The notes beneath the pieces were generated by a model. That model ran no database searches. It worked only from the letters and a program-made list of their open reading frames with translations, and was not told where the DNA came from. The position numbers and the translations under genes are program-made. This document shows, piece by piece, positions 23,810 through 32,642 of a stretch of 36,898 nucleotides of DNA (positions are counted from its first letter, which is position 1; each line of letters opens with the position of its first letter). The stretch spans positions 1-36,898 of the forward strand of contig JANXZK010000025.1 of NCBI GenBank assembly GCA_025355565.1. Reading direction: 5' to 3'. The DNA comes from a bacterium. GTDB taxonomy: Bacteria > Patescibacteriota > Minisyncoccia > Phycocordibacterales > PALSA-1337.

Positions 23810-25627
23810 TTACCCTCCCGCTGCTTCTAACTCTTGTTTGGCCTTTTGTATCTGAAGAACTTGTGCAGGATTGGTGGTGATGATCTGGTCCTCTGTATAC
23901 GAAGCCACGATCTTCATCGCTACATGTTTCAATCCGACGAAGAACATCCCTTCCCCGACATCTGACTCCAATAGCAGATATTTCTCTTCGTCTGTTAGGT
24001 TAAATGTTTGTTGGATGTGATCGATGATCGTGGGCGATTGCTTCAACAAGATCTGGATAGATGAGTTTGTGAGGATCGGCAATCCATAGGGAGATTTCAA
24101 GAAGTCGTCCACGTCCTGGGTGATCGTGGCAAGTCCGAGGAAGTATTTACGGCCCCTCTTTGCCAAACTGAACAAGAATGAAGCTGTATCTTCGGATTTC
24201 ATCATCCACCAAGCCTCATCGATGACTAGCAGGCGCTTCTTCAAATTCTTGCGGATAGCATTCCATATATAGTGCGTGACGATGTACATGGCGACCGGCT
24301 TCAGCTCATCTTCCATATCGCGGAGCGAGAACACGGCGAATTTCTTGTTGATGTCCACGTTTGAAGGTCTATTGATGAATCCTGCCCACGTTCCCTTCGT
24401 ATATTTCGACAGTCTCTGCACCAACGAGTCCGCGCCTTCCATACCAGCGAGCACCATTTCGAAGTCTGATAGTAGTGGAGGTTCTACACTCTTGAAGTCT
24501 GACTCAGCGGTGATGTCTTTCAGGGCATATGTCTCTGTTATGGCGCGATCAATGATAGCATCCTCCTCTTGGGTGAGACCTCCTAGCATGATGCGGAACA
24601 GTCCTACGAGATTGATGATATTTGAGCGTAAAACATCTGAACCAGACTCATCTTCCCTAGCGATAGGCAGGTCAAATGGGTTGATGTGGTGTTCAGAGTT
24701 GAGTGAGATATTGAAATACTTTCCACCAGTGGCTTCAGCCATGTACTCGTATTCTTTTTCTGGGTCGATCACGATGACGTCAGTATCGAACATGAGGGTT
24801 CGGAGTATCTCGAGCTTTGTGCAGTATGATTTTCCTGCTCCAGCGACGGCGAAAGTGACGGAGTTGTAGTTTTCCAGCAAGTATCGGTCGAAAAGCACGA
24901 GAGACGAATTGTGCCTATTGATCCCATAGAGGATACCTTTGTCTGATGTGAGATCAAATGAGACGAATGGGAATAGTGATGAAAGCGGCGAACTATTCAA
25001 TTTTGAATTGACGGCTAGTTCGTCGTCACATATCGGGATAACTGATTTGAAACCTTGCTCTTGTTGGAATAGTGCGGGTTTTAGATACACGAGCTTTGAT
25101 TCGAGCAGAGATTTGATCTCAGACTCTAGTTTGTCTAGTTCACCGTCGTTGTCCGCGAACAGGGTGATGTAGACACCAACATCGAATAGGTGCTCCTGTG
25201 CTTGCATGAGCTGATCTCGCAATGACTCCAGGTCCTGGTAGGCGGTGTCTAGTGACGGATCTCGGACCAAGCCCTTGTCTTCCCTCCTAGATATCTGGCT
25301 CTGCACCTCAGCTACTTTCTTTTGGAAATGGCGAAGGATTTTGGCTGTGTCTATCGGATGTATGAATATGGAGACATTGAAGACCTTGTCTAGATTGATG
25401 ATCGGTGCAAACCAGCTTTCCTCCAGGAAACGTGGATATGAGATGACGAAGAATGTTCTCCCGACTTTTTCTCCAAGATTCAATTCTTTCGGGCTCACCT
25501 TGAGGGCTGATGGCGCGATCACGTCTTTCAATTCCAAAACACCCGCCTGATAGATCTCTTCTGGCAAGATAGAGATGATGGGATTCTTCTCGCTATCTTT
25601 GTTAAATAATTTGGAAAATATTGACAT
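23810..25627 (-). CDS. virB4: VirB4/TraC-family type IV secretion ATPase
   Basis: Hexameric AAA+-like ATPase that powers pilus biogenesis or substrate transport in type IV secretion. Walker A is GAGKS in VAGAGKSYCTKLE, near residue 264. The segment VIVIDPEKEY follows, then NPFDLP, then Walker B LLVIDEAWWMM, then the arginine and Gln motifs in AKRGRKYFLGLATITQD. The N-terminal 230 residues carry the middle part of the VirB4 N-domain with a coiled region (KKVAEVQSQISRREDKG). The ATG at 25627 (MSIFSKLF) leaves a 19-base gap after the upstream gene; an alternative ATG at 25678 would overlap it. At 605 residues it is shorter than classical VirB4 because its first lobe appears to be the separate gene upstream. 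Confidence 0.9.
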   Translation of the reverse strand: MSIFSKLFNKDSEKNPIISILPEEIYQAGVLELKDVIAPSALKVSPKELNLGEKVGRTFFVISYPRFLEESWFAPIINLDKVFNVSIFIHPIDTAKILRHFQKKVAEVQSQISRREDKGLVRDPSLDTAYQDLESLRDQLMQAQEHLFDVGVYITLFADNDGELDKLESEIKSLLESKLVYLKPALFQQEQGFKSVIPICDDELAVNSKLNSSPLSSLFPFVSFDLTSDKGILYGINRHNSSLVLFDRYLLENYNSVTFAVAGAGKSYCTKLEILRTLMFDTDVIVIDPEKEYEYMAEATGGKYFNISLNSEHHINPFDLPIAREDESGSDVLRSNIINLVGLFRIMLGGLTQEEDAIIDRAITETYALKDITAESDFKSVEPPLLSDFEMVLAGMEGADSLVQRLSKYTKGTWAGFINRPSNVDINKKFAVFSLRDMEDELKPVAMYIVTHYIWNAIRKNLKKRLLVIDEAWWMMKSEDTASFLFSLAKRGRKYFLGLATITQDVDDFLKSPYGLPILTNSSIQILLKQSPTIIDHIQQTFNLTDEEKYLLLESDVGEGMFFVGLKHVAMKIVASYTEDQIITTNPAQVLQIQKAKQELEAAGG

Positions 25628-25646
25628 AGTAGTGATTACTGTGTTC

Positions 25647-26279
25647 TCATGTGATTTGAATCGGTTTCTCTGTATCACCTGGATTGAACAGTTTGTAATA
25701 CAATTCTACCACTTCTTCGGTTCCGAGTTCTGCTGAGCGGATGCCGCAACGAACCAATCCTTGTTCGACCACAGCGACCCTCTGTTCTAGTTGGCTCCTG
25801 TATTCTTGGAATTGCGCATCAAAATCTTGAACAGCACCTTTCTTTTTTGGCATCATGCCAGATAGCAGGTTCTTGCCGCCTACTAGTATCGGCGGATCAT
25901 ATGGAATAACGACGAAGAAGCTCTTGGACATGATATTGGTGCTCTCCACGAAAGTTCTGATGAACTCGATGTATTCCCTAACTTGGATCTTCATCAGTTC
26001 TGTCGCCTGTTCTTTATACCTCCCTTCCAACAGCGCCAGATATGGCCTGATATCTAGCTTCTTTGACTGGATCATGATCTGGATGGAAAAATCTAGGGAG
26101 TTCACAAAGTTTTGGAATTGCATCAAGATCGATCCTTGCTCGTCTTGAGACTTCAATGCAAAGTTGAGCGATGAGGCGAGGATGATAGACCTCATACCAC
26201 CGCTTTTCAGCACGATCACACCATCTCGGATCTCTTTGATGGGAACAAAATCTTGGGTTGTTTTTGATCCTCTTGCCAT
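25647..26279 (-). CDS. Separate TraC/VirB4 N-terminal-domain-like protein
   Basis: The 210-residue soluble protein begins TTQDFVPIKEIRDGVIVLKSGGMRSIILASSLNFALKS. This is the start pattern of TraC-type VirB4 proteins: a beta strand with GVIVLKSGG, then a helix with LMQFQNFVNSLDFSIQIMIQSKK. It ends after a helix VELYYKLFNPGD with no Walker motifs. In many type IV systems this region is fused to the ATPase, but here it is its own gene directly upstream of virB4 and directly downstream of prgI. I infer that it binds the ATPase at the membrane. Whether it is a split gene or an ancestral arrangement is open. Confidence 0.75.
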   Translation of the reverse strand: MARGSKTTQDFVPIKEIRDGVIVLKSGGMRSIILASSLNFALKSQDEQGSILMQFQNFVNSLDFSIQIMIQSKKLDIRPYLALLEGRYKEQATELMKIQVREYIEFIRTFVESTNIMSKSFFVVIPYDPPILVGGKNLLSGMMPKKKGAVQDFDAQFQEYRSQLEQRVAVVEQGLVRCGIRSAELGTEEVVELYYKLFNPGDTEKPIQIT

Positions 26280-26280
26280 A

Positions 26281-26715
26281 TTATTTTTGGTTCTTATTTG
26301 AATACATACTCTCTTTGATATCCAAACTCCATGTCAGATCCTTCAATTTGCTGTCAGAGATCTTTGGCACCATGATCGATGCGAAATTCTTTGCGTCTTT
26401 TGTTGCCTCAATTTGAGTTTTTGGCATCGGTTTTTGCTCTTTCTTCCAGACGTAGAGCTTGTTTCCTAGATAATATTTGAAAGCATACTCGACGACACTG
26501 ATGAGTGGTTTGTTATTTAGCTTGTAGAAAGCCAATGCCGCGGAGACGGCCATAATAGCGATCACTGGTACCGCTGAAAGCAGGAGGCTACCAAATATGC
26601 TGTATATCAAGAATGAAAGTCCGCCGCCACCAGCCAAGTAGATGAACTGTTTCAAGGTGAGTGGTCCGAAGATCTTGTCCTCAACCTCTATGAATTGGGG
26701 AACTTGAAATCGCAT
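26281..26715 (-). CDS. PrgI-family (VirB3-like) inner membrane protein
   Basis: The family is typical of Gram-positive conjugation systems, where PrgI anchors VirB4 to the membrane. The start MRFQVPQFIEVEDKIFGPLTLKQF is the classical PrgI opening. Two adjacent membrane segments follow (about 27-45 and 48-68: FIYLAGGGGLSFLIYSIFG, VPVIAIMAVSAALAFY). The cytosolic tail has NKPLISVVEYAFKYYLGNKLYVWKKE. Length 144 is normal. It lies one base before the TraC N-domain gene. A TACAAT box with seven bases to the ATG precedes it. Confidence 0.88.
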   Translation of the reverse strand: MRFQVPQFIEVEDKIFGPLTLKQFIYLAGGGGLSFLIYSIFGSLLLSAVPVIAIMAVSAALAFYKLNNKPLISVVEYAFKYYLGNKLYVWKKEQKPMPKTQIEATKDAKNFASIMVPKISDSKLKDLTWSLDIKESMYSNKNQK

Positions 26716-26722
26716 TGAGTAT

Positions 26723-26728
26723 ATTGTA
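26723..26728 (-). promoter_or_regulatory. -10 box of the prgI-like gene, leaderless spacing
   Basis: TACAAT on the minus strand ends seven bases before the ATG at 26715, in the 19-base gap after the previous gene. Confidence 0.45.
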
Positions 26729-26734
26729 ACACAT

Positions 26735-27523
26735 TTACTTTATTGGTTCCCTATACATATCAGGGCCTTTCGGTTTCGAAGATGTGTCGGTTGGTTTTTG
26801 TGGCATATCTGTCGGTTTTACTGACGTTTCGACAGGTTTCGCACTTGGAACATTTGAAGGCGAAATGATGCCGGGAATGTTTACAATCACTTTTTTCTCA
26901 ATATTGGCGGTTGATCCTGACAATAGTTGGTCGACCAGGGGTTCCGTATGAGGATATTCTTTCTGCGGTCTTCCGCTACTCTGGCTCATATTTTCTAATC
27001 TTTCTTTGACTCCAGTTGGAAACTCGATGTCATTTAGTATTTTCGCTCTGTCTCCCGGTGTCACCTCGGAGTCGGTGCCAGATCCATCACCGGCGCCTGG
27101 AGAGTTGAGGTTATCGTCCTGCCCAGGGTCTTTTTCAATAGTGAAGCCACCAGCGGATTCGATGCGTACTTTATTTGTATCCTCGATATATCTAGAAGGT
27201 GTTTCTGTGTCGTAAGTTTCGTTTCTTCTAATTTCCGTTTTTATATCAGAGAGAATGTTCATATTTATTTCATTGGCAATCTTCTTCGCGACAACCCCAT
27301 CAATCTTTAGTGCTCTGCTGATAATGTCTACGAACTGAGTAGGTGGTTTCAAGCCAATAATGCTATACCCAGTTTCTTCGATAAGTGTGTCGATCTGATC
27401 GATATGAAGATCATTCTTTTGTCCTATTTCCTCAATCTTTCTAGCGGTGTCGATCGAAAAAAACAATTTTTTAATGTTTTCTGGAACTTTCTTTAATTGC
27501 TCTTCGACTTTATTTAAGTCCAT
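26735..27523 (-). CDS. CPR-type protein: N-terminal helical domain plus disordered tail
   Basis: Residues 1-100 form a helical domain (VEEQLKKVPENIKKLFFSIDTARKI, NDLHIDQIDTLIEETGYSIIG, VVAKKIANEINMNILSDI) that I recall as widespread in Parcubacteria beside PrgI/VirB4 genes. The remaining 160 residues are low-complexity and rich in Pro, Gly, Ser and Asp, with a repeated PTDT-type motif near the end, closing with MYREPIK. No membrane segment or signal peptide is seen, so it is probably cytosolic. A role as an adaptor is inferred from position between the VirB6-like channel and PrgI. A TATCAT box seven bases before the ATG is a possible start. Confidence 0.65.
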   Translation of the reverse strand: MDLNKVEEQLKKVPENIKKLFFSIDTARKIEEIGQKNDLHIDQIDTLIEETGYSIIGLKPPTQFVDIISRALKIDGVVAKKIANEINMNILSDIKTEIRRNETYDTETPSRYIEDTNKVRIESAGGFTIEKDPGQDDNLNSPGAGDGSGTDSEVTPGDRAKILNDIEFPTGVKERLENMSQSSGRPQKEYPHTEPLVDQLLSGSTANIEKKVIVNIPGIISPSNVPSAKPVETSVKPTDMPQKPTDTSSKPKGPDMYREPIK

Positions 27524-27530
27524 TTGGTTT

Positions 27531-27536
27531 ATGATA
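27531..27536 (-). promoter_or_regulatory. -10 box with leaderless spacing
   Basis: TATCAT on the minus strand ends seven bases before the ATG at 27523, at the very end of the upstream gap. Confidence 0.4.
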
Positions 27537-27537
27537 G

Positions 27538-29370
27538 TTAGTAATTTCTTTTTGCTGTTGCTTTTGTAGATGCACCAAGTGTTGTACTGAATTGATTGAC
27601 CTGAGTATTGATCTTATCAAAATCATCTTGAGCATCCCAGATCTCGTTTACATCCAAATCTGCGACATTTCGACCATTTCTCATAGTTCCTAATGCATAT
27701 GTTGTGTTATTGTGACCGACATGCGTCCCCTGAAGCCTATCAAGCCTATCTATTTCGTACGTAGTCAGTGCTCTACCTCCTCGTGAGGCGGCCAGGTGTT
27801 TTCTTAGCTCGCTCGTCAATTTATCTTGATCAGTTCTAACTTCAGATAGTCGTGTATTTAGGATTCTGGCGGCAGCTACTCGGTCAGTTCTTCCTATAGT
27901 ATGCATCAGGCCTGTACCAGCGTGAGAACCGATACTTCCAGAAAGCCTATCTGCATATGCAGCTGCACCTTTTGTATCAAGTGTTTTTGCAAAGTCTTCA
28001 CGAGACTTGATCTTTGCGTCAAGATTTTTATTGTAGTTCCCAGCCACACCTCTAGTTCCTTTAAGCATAAGCTCACCAACTTTATAATCACCGGCAAATT
28101 TTTGAAAGGAAGCATTTTGGGCAACCCTACTCGCGACTCTGCCACCAGTATTGTTCCATATCCCTTTTGTTCCATTTGTGACTGCCCCCCTCGCCAACCC
28201 TACCGCTTTTGACCGCAATCCTTTATATGCCTTATCAATGAGACCGTTTGAGCCGCCTGCTACTTTTGCAGCGGCAATCATTGGGACATTCAATAGAACG
28301 ATAATGATTCCAAATCCAACGGTAAGGTTGATGATATTCAACCAAGGATTGTCCGCATTTGCTGAGGCGGTGATCAGTGTGTTTAGTTTGCTTGCTGTAA
28401 CAATGCGTAATGCAACGTATAGAAATGCCAAATATACAGGCAAGAATATGAGTTGAATCTTGAATTGGTCCACCCATTCCTTCGATAGATCATTGAGTTT
28501 AGGCATTCCTTTTGCAGCAATCCATATGGGAGAAAAACCAAGTAGGAATAGTAGTATGGCGATACGCGCGACACAGACCAAGGCGATAATGAGGAAATTT
28601 ATAATAGTCAAGGAAACGACAATTATTCCTGCAACTTGCAAGATGAGTATGTTGATGTTTGCGGAGACCTCGTTTTTTCCTAGGAGGTCAGTGAACTTTA
28701 GCCCTTTGCCGCTCCAGAACGAATTGACCTGCAATGCCCCCATCAGAATGTCTGATATGCCACCACTTGTGAGAAGTCCACCTTTGCCATTTGTACCACC
28801 AGAAATCAATGCAGAGATATTCGTTATATTAGCTTTTCTCGTTGCGTCGTCTTGGGCGGTGTTCGTTGGGGCTATGGCGTTGTAGAATTCCAAGGAGACG
28901 ATATTTGATAGGTCAATTAGTACTCTAGAAAAAAAGAAACTAAAGTTGATGAGAATACCAACGATGATGATGTTTTTAACCAATTCACCATAGCTAGCTG
29001 ATTCTAGACCAAGAATCTTTTGAATCGCTGCGAATAGAATAAAAAATATTAGTAATGTACTAGAAATATCTCTAATAATAGTCCAAACAGTATAGATGAC
29101 CGGAGACTGGTCGATAAATACCCCTAAGTGAGTGGTGAGATACATCCCAACATTCAGTAATGTTCCAGCGGCGCCAAGGAGCCATCCCGCGACCGTCAAT
29201 ACTGCCCATGCGAAAATGGCAAGGAGACCAGTGGCTATAGTAAGTATTCCTCCTGCCAATGCTCCAAGAAGCTCGGTTACCAAACTAGCGTGTGCTGTTG
29301 GTGCAGAAACTCCAAAAACCACGATGAGTGTAAGTATTGTCAGAATTGTGTATCTGGTGAGGTTTTTCAT
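27538..29370 (-). CDS. VirB6/TrbL-like polytopic membrane protein
   Basis: Large channel-type component. A signal-like segment (about 8-28, ending TAHAS) is followed by hydrophobic helices around 35-60, 62-80, 95-118, 133-158, 240-265, 268-285, 305-325 and 345-370, interrupted by a polar loop near 165-235. From about 375 to 610 there is a soluble, Gly/Arg/Lys-rich tail (KAYKGLRSKAVGLARGAV, then helices such as NTRLSEVRTDQDKLTSELRKHLAASRGG). This matches the topology of VirB6/TrbL proteins, which form the inner-membrane pore. Sequence motifs for that family are weak, so the call rests on topology and on its place in the locus. Confidence 0.75.
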   Translation of the reverse strand: MKNLTRYTILTILTLIVVFGVSAPTAHASLVTELLGALAGGILTIATGLLAIFAWAVLTVAGWLLGAAGTLLNVGMYLTTHLGVFIDQSPVIYTVWTIIRDISSTLLIFFILFAAIQKILGLESASYGELVKNIIIVGILINFSFFFSRVLIDLSNIVSLEFYNAIAPTNTAQDDATRKANITNISALISGGTNGKGGLLTSGGISDILMGALQVNSFWSGKGLKFTDLLGKNEVSANINILILQVAGIIVVSLTIINFLIIALVCVARIAILLFLLGFSPIWIAAKGMPKLNDLSKEWVDQFKIQLIFLPVYLAFLYVALRIVTASKLNTLITASANADNPWLNIINLTVGFGIIIVLLNVPMIAAAKVAGGSNGLIDKAYKGLRSKAVGLARGAVTNGTKGIWNNTGGRVASRVAQNASFQKFAGDYKVGELMLKGTRGVAGNYNKNLDAKIKSREDFAKTLDTKGAAAYADRLSGSIGSHAGTGLMHTIGRTDRVAAARILNTRLSEVRTDQDKLTSELRKHLAASRGGRALTTYEIDRLDRLQGTHVGHNNTTYALGTMRNGRNVADLDVNEIWDAQDDFDKINTQVNQFSTTLGASTKATAKRNY

Positions 29371-29442
29371 CTAATGTTTACGGTTCGCTGTGTCCTGTTA
29401 CATTTGCGTCATGGTTGGCGTGGTGAAGTCTCGATGGCCGAT

Positions 29443-31164
29443 CTACATTTCTGTCGAGCTCGCGATAGATAGGCCGCACTGGAGTTGGTAACTCATAGCC
29501 GATGAGTTCCAAGAATTGACCACCTGTGGAGCCTTGGTCAGGTTGCTGTTGGCGTTCGATAGGTCCGTCAATGTGACTAGATAATTATTCCCCACGATCT
29601 GGCTATAAATACTGCCGGCACTCTGCACGTCATTTGCTTGCACTGCTGCCTGTAGACTGTTTATCGCCTCCAGTCGCGCATCGGCATCTTCGGCCACTTT
29701 CTGTGACTCATCAACCACTGGAGTCACTGATTCATCCATGAACACTTGGATAGCACCTACTACTTCCTGGCTTCCATTGCCGTTGTTTATGCAATCATTT
29801 TGCATACTAGCGATGAGTTGTTGTTCTGTCTGGAGCAGTGTAAATGTTTGATTGGTGAAATATTTGTAGTCGATCGCTGGTCTCAGGTATTGACTGGTAC
29901 TACTAGCCATCTCTTTCATTGTGGCTTTGGTATTGACCTGGTTCGCCTGTGTCGTTTGGGTGGACAATTGACTCAAGATCGAAGATCTCTGCCCGCTACG
30001 CGTCGTACTAACCGTACTCAATCCTTCCTTGAGTACGGTCGTCATCAATTTTTGGAAGAGGGCACCGACGATCTCGTTTATCGAATGTGCCGCGTTCAAT
30101 CTATCAGCACCTGCTCCGAGTTGCTTGTTTAATGCGCTAACGATCACTGAACCAGGTGTAACCACGGAACACTTCTGTCCATTCATTTCTGCCTCATCAG
30201 GCTCACATTTTGTATATGAGAGGAAACCGTTGCCACGATTCAGATCATTGTTCGTCTGTTCTCTTTTTGCGGCGATAGATTGCTGTAGGTCGCTGCGTGC
30301 CATGAGGTATGAACCGACGGGATTGTTTTGGGGACTAGTCGTCAATGCGAGGAAACCGAGCCAGCCACCTTCTTTGGTAAATGTGTCGCTCACAACCTGT
30401 CCAGCTGTGTTTGCGCTGACGCCATTTACACTCAAACCATTTGCGTTGTTGAGCACACTACCATTCATCAAGCCCCCGAGAGTTGTTCCGTTAGGACTAG
30501 TTCCGACAGAGACACTAGCGTGAGCGTTCGACGCATTGTTTATGATAGATTGGAGTGTACATGTATATCTTTTTTTGTATACAGTATCGGCTTGGTTCAT
30601 TGCCAATGAAAGTTTAATATCGAGCCCGAAGTTGCCGCAAAGCATTTTTAGTGGACCACTGGTGGCTAGGAATTCGTTAGCGATATCATTTGCCTGATTC
30701 GCGAAGAAACTACCAGGATCGGATATGAATGAAGGAGGTCTCTTGCCATCACCATTTATCCAATTTACTATCTCAGTCGTCATGCCCTGCAATATGTCAC
30801 CAGCGAGAGACCAGACTAGACCATCCAGTGTACATGCTTGTGTCTTTTTGAACTCGGTATTTTTGCTAGTCTCCTCGGTATATTTGTGGGTATCCTTATC
30901 AGAAACTGGAACAGCACTTGAGCCACCTATTATACCACCAGTTATACCACCTGTTAAGCCACCTGTTACGCCACCTAACATGCCACCGAGACTACTGGTC
31001 AACCCACCCAATATCCCTCCAAGTTTACATGTCACCCATCCTCCAAGCGCACCCCCAGCGACGCTCCCGAGCTGAGCGTTCGCTAGTGATGGTGAGAATA
31101 GGTTTGAGATCATCACGATCCCGATCACTGCAGGAAATATTTTTGTTAAAATGGATTTGTTCAT
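29443..31164 (-). CDS. Large secreted protein with Gly-rich repeats and several Cys
   Basis: A signal peptide (about 7-30, ending SLANA) precedes a low-complexity stretch at 31-82 built of GG-x-x-GG and GGxTGGxTGG repeats; at the DNA level this is a set of near-identical 15-base units around 30925-31010. The rest, about 490 residues, is mostly alpha-helical, with roughly nine Cys (for example in TCKLGG, QACTLDG, MLCGNFG, YTCTLQ, YTKCEPDEAEMNGQKCS and NDCINNG) that could form disulphides. No known domain is seen. It lies directly upstream of the VirB6-like gene. It could play a VirB5- or VirB9-like part, but no homology supports that. Confidence 0.65.
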   Translation of the reverse strand: MNKSILTKIFPAVIGIVMISNLFSPSLANAQLGSVAGGALGGWVTCKLGGILGGLTSSLGGMLGGVTGGLTGGITGGIIGGSSAVPVSDKDTHKYTEETSKNTEFKKTQACTLDGLVWSLAGDILQGMTTEIVNWINGDGKRPPSFISDPGSFFANQANDIANEFLATSGPLKMLCGNFGLDIKLSLAMNQADTVYKKRYTCTLQSIINNASNAHASVSVGTSPNGTTLGGLMNGSVLNNANGLSVNGVSANTAGQVVSDTFTKEGGWLGFLALTTSPQNNPVGSYLMARSDLQQSIAAKREQTNNDLNRGNGFLSYTKCEPDEAEMNGQKCSVVTPGSVIVSALNKQLGAGADRLNAAHSINEIVGALFQKLMTTVLKEGLSTVSTTRSGQRSSILSQLSTQTTQANQVNTKATMKEMASSTSQYLRPAIDYKYFTNQTFTLLQTEQQLIASMQNDCINNGNGSQEVVGAIQVFMDESVTPVVDESQKVAEDADARLEAINSLQAAVQANDVQSAGSIYSQIVGNNYLVTLTDLSNANSNLTKAPQVVNSWNSSAMSYQLQCGLSIASSTEM

Positions 31165-31196
31165 GTGACTATTGATGATATTATTAAAATTCTGGG

Positions 31197-32093
31197 CTAG
31201 CTATTGCTGAGCATCACATCGACGAATGTGCCATCGAAGGTAAATGTCCCACCACGAGATTCGATGTACTTTCTCATGTTTTGGAGAGACTCGATGATCT
31301 GCTTGATTCCGTCCAAGTAGTTATTTGCTCCAACCATGGCTGCTAGAGGGTCAGTTTTCGCGGCACGCAATGACTCGGCGACGAACTTCATCGCACTGAA
31401 ACCATTTATGAGTTCTAACATATCTTTGCTAATAACTGACGGCGTTCGTATCTTCCGGAGGCTATCGATGATCGTTGTGTAATTCCTTATGATCGGGTCG
31501 ATCTGTTTCAGTACCTCGGGATCTCTGTTCTCCAGGTATTGTCTAGTGATGAGGGCCTCGTTCTTCGTGATCTTGTATAGAGACAGGCTACCGGCGACTG
31601 CTGACTTGAATACGGTCAAAGTTACGTCATCAGATTTCGGTGTCGCATTGATATCGCTCGGAGTGTACACCGTCGGCGTTTTATAGCTGAGAGCAGAAGA
31701 AATAATCTTTTTCGTCGCATTATCTACTGATGTCTTATCGCCGTCGAGCCCGGCATTTTGTAAAGCCATGTAACTGGTCAATGCCGCTTTCCCCAGATAT
31801 GCCGTCATAGTGTCTTCATTTGACGTATCTGTAGATGGTGGAGATTTTGTAACAGCCGCGCCAGCTGTCGTCACGTCACCGGTTATGAAAGATTTTTTCC
31901 AATCAATGCTCGATGAAGCTGTGTTGTCGGCGGAGCTATCATCGGAGTTGTTGGCTGCGGATATCGCCCCGAGAGTTGTGTCATTTGTCGTCGAACCCGC
32001 CCCTTGTCTAGTCGTGAATAATGCCACTGCCACTGCGGCGATGCAGATAACTGAAACGAACACGGTTTGTGAACGAGGATGGGCAAAAGCCAT
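31197..32093 (-). CDS. Membrane-anchored helical protein of the secretion cluster
   Basis: An N-terminal anchor (about 10-26, VFVSVICIAAVAVALFT) is followed by a Ser/Thr/Asp-rich linker to about residue 90 and then about 200 residues of alpha-helix with regular spacing (MALQNAGLDGDKTSVDNATKK, LKQIDPIIRNYTTIIDSLRK, KDMLELINGFSAMKFVAESL). The predicted helix bundle is outside the membrane. No family is recognised. TATAAT with leaderless spacing stands directly before the ATG, so it may head its own transcript. The position in the cluster suggests an envelope or periplasmic scaffold; that is inference. Confidence 0.65.
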   Translation of the reverse strand: MAFAHPRSQTVFVSVICIAAVAVALFTTRQGAGSTTNDTTLGAISAANNSDDSSADNTASSSIDWKKSFITGDVTTAGAAVTKSPPSTDTSNEDTMTAYLGKAALTSYMALQNAGLDGDKTSVDNATKKIISSALSYKTPTVYTPSDINATPKSDDVTLTVFKSAVAGSLSLYKITKNEALITRQYLENRDPEVLKQIDPIIRNYTTIIDSLRKIRTPSVISKDMLELINGFSAMKFVAESLRAAKTDPLAAMVGANNYLDGIKQIIESLQNMRKYIESRGGTFTFDGTFVDVMLSNS

Positions 32094-32099
32094 GGGCTA

Positions 32100-32105
32100 A
32101 TTATA
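32100..32105 (-). promoter_or_regulatory. Extended -10 box with leaderless spacing
   Basis: TGC followed by TATAAT on the minus strand; the box ends six bases before the ATG at 32093. It overlaps the end of the 176-residue gene. Confidence 0.55.
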
Positions 32106-32631
32106 GCAAGGAATCCCTAGATTTCTCATTCTTTTTGGGGATAACGAGAAGATCATTTTTCTGTACTTGAGTGATGACGTGTGACATCTCACTGGCCCCA
32201 GGCAAAGTCTTTAACATGGCCATGAGATTGTCTGCATCGAAGTTGTATGAAGTGCCTGTTAGTAGAAATATTCCCTCGGGCGTGTCGCCACTGCTTCCGG
32301 CACAATCATCGGCAATATCTAAACAGATGGCGAAAGGAACCAGAGTTGTCAGGAAGTAGCCACTAGAGGTAAAAACGTTGTAGTTTGCATAAAGTTGGGT
32401 GATTCCGGCTTGGTACATATAAACATGGTCCTGGTTGTCGACGTAGCTTTTGACTTTGATAGTCAGTCCACCAGTACAAGAACATGTTGCGTCTATTCCC
32501 TTTAGATCTCCACCATCGAATGAAGCTCCATATGCGAACGTGTGTAGTGGTAAAGCGGTGAGTGTGACCATTGAAACAACTGCCGCCAGTCCGATCAGAT
32601 GTTTATTTATGTTGTTTTGAATAGTTTGCAT
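32101..32631 (-). CDS. Small secreted Cys-containing protein
   Basis: A signal peptide (about 11-33, LIGLAAVVSMVTLTALPLHTFA) precedes about 140 residues with a Cys-x-Cys pair (ATCSCTGG, near 49-51) and two further Cys in CLDIADDC, enough for two disulphides. Beta-rich segments such as LTIKVKSYVDNQDHVYMY and the aromatic-rich GITQLYANYNVF follow. The C-terminal part has a helix with NLMAMLKTLPGASEMSHVITQV. No family is recognised. It is between the peptidoglycan-binding gene and the anchored helical protein on the same strand, so it is probably a surface or envelope subunit. Confidence 0.65.
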   Translation of the reverse strand: MQTIQNNINKHLIGLAAVVSMVTLTALPLHTFAYGASFDGGDLKGIDATCSCTGGLTIKVKSYVDNQDHVYMYQAGITQLYANYNVFTSSGYFLTTLVPFAICLDIADDCAGSSGDTPEGIFLLTGTSYNFDADNLMAMLKTLPGASEMSHVITQVQKNDLLVIPKKNEKSRDSLL

Positions 32632-32642
32632 AGTTCGGTTTA

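Noticed and set aside
25628-25678. Longer VirB4 start at 25678
   Set aside because: It overlaps the upstream gene by 32 bases and adds a basic, family-unlike peptide. The ATG at 25627 leaves a normal short gap.
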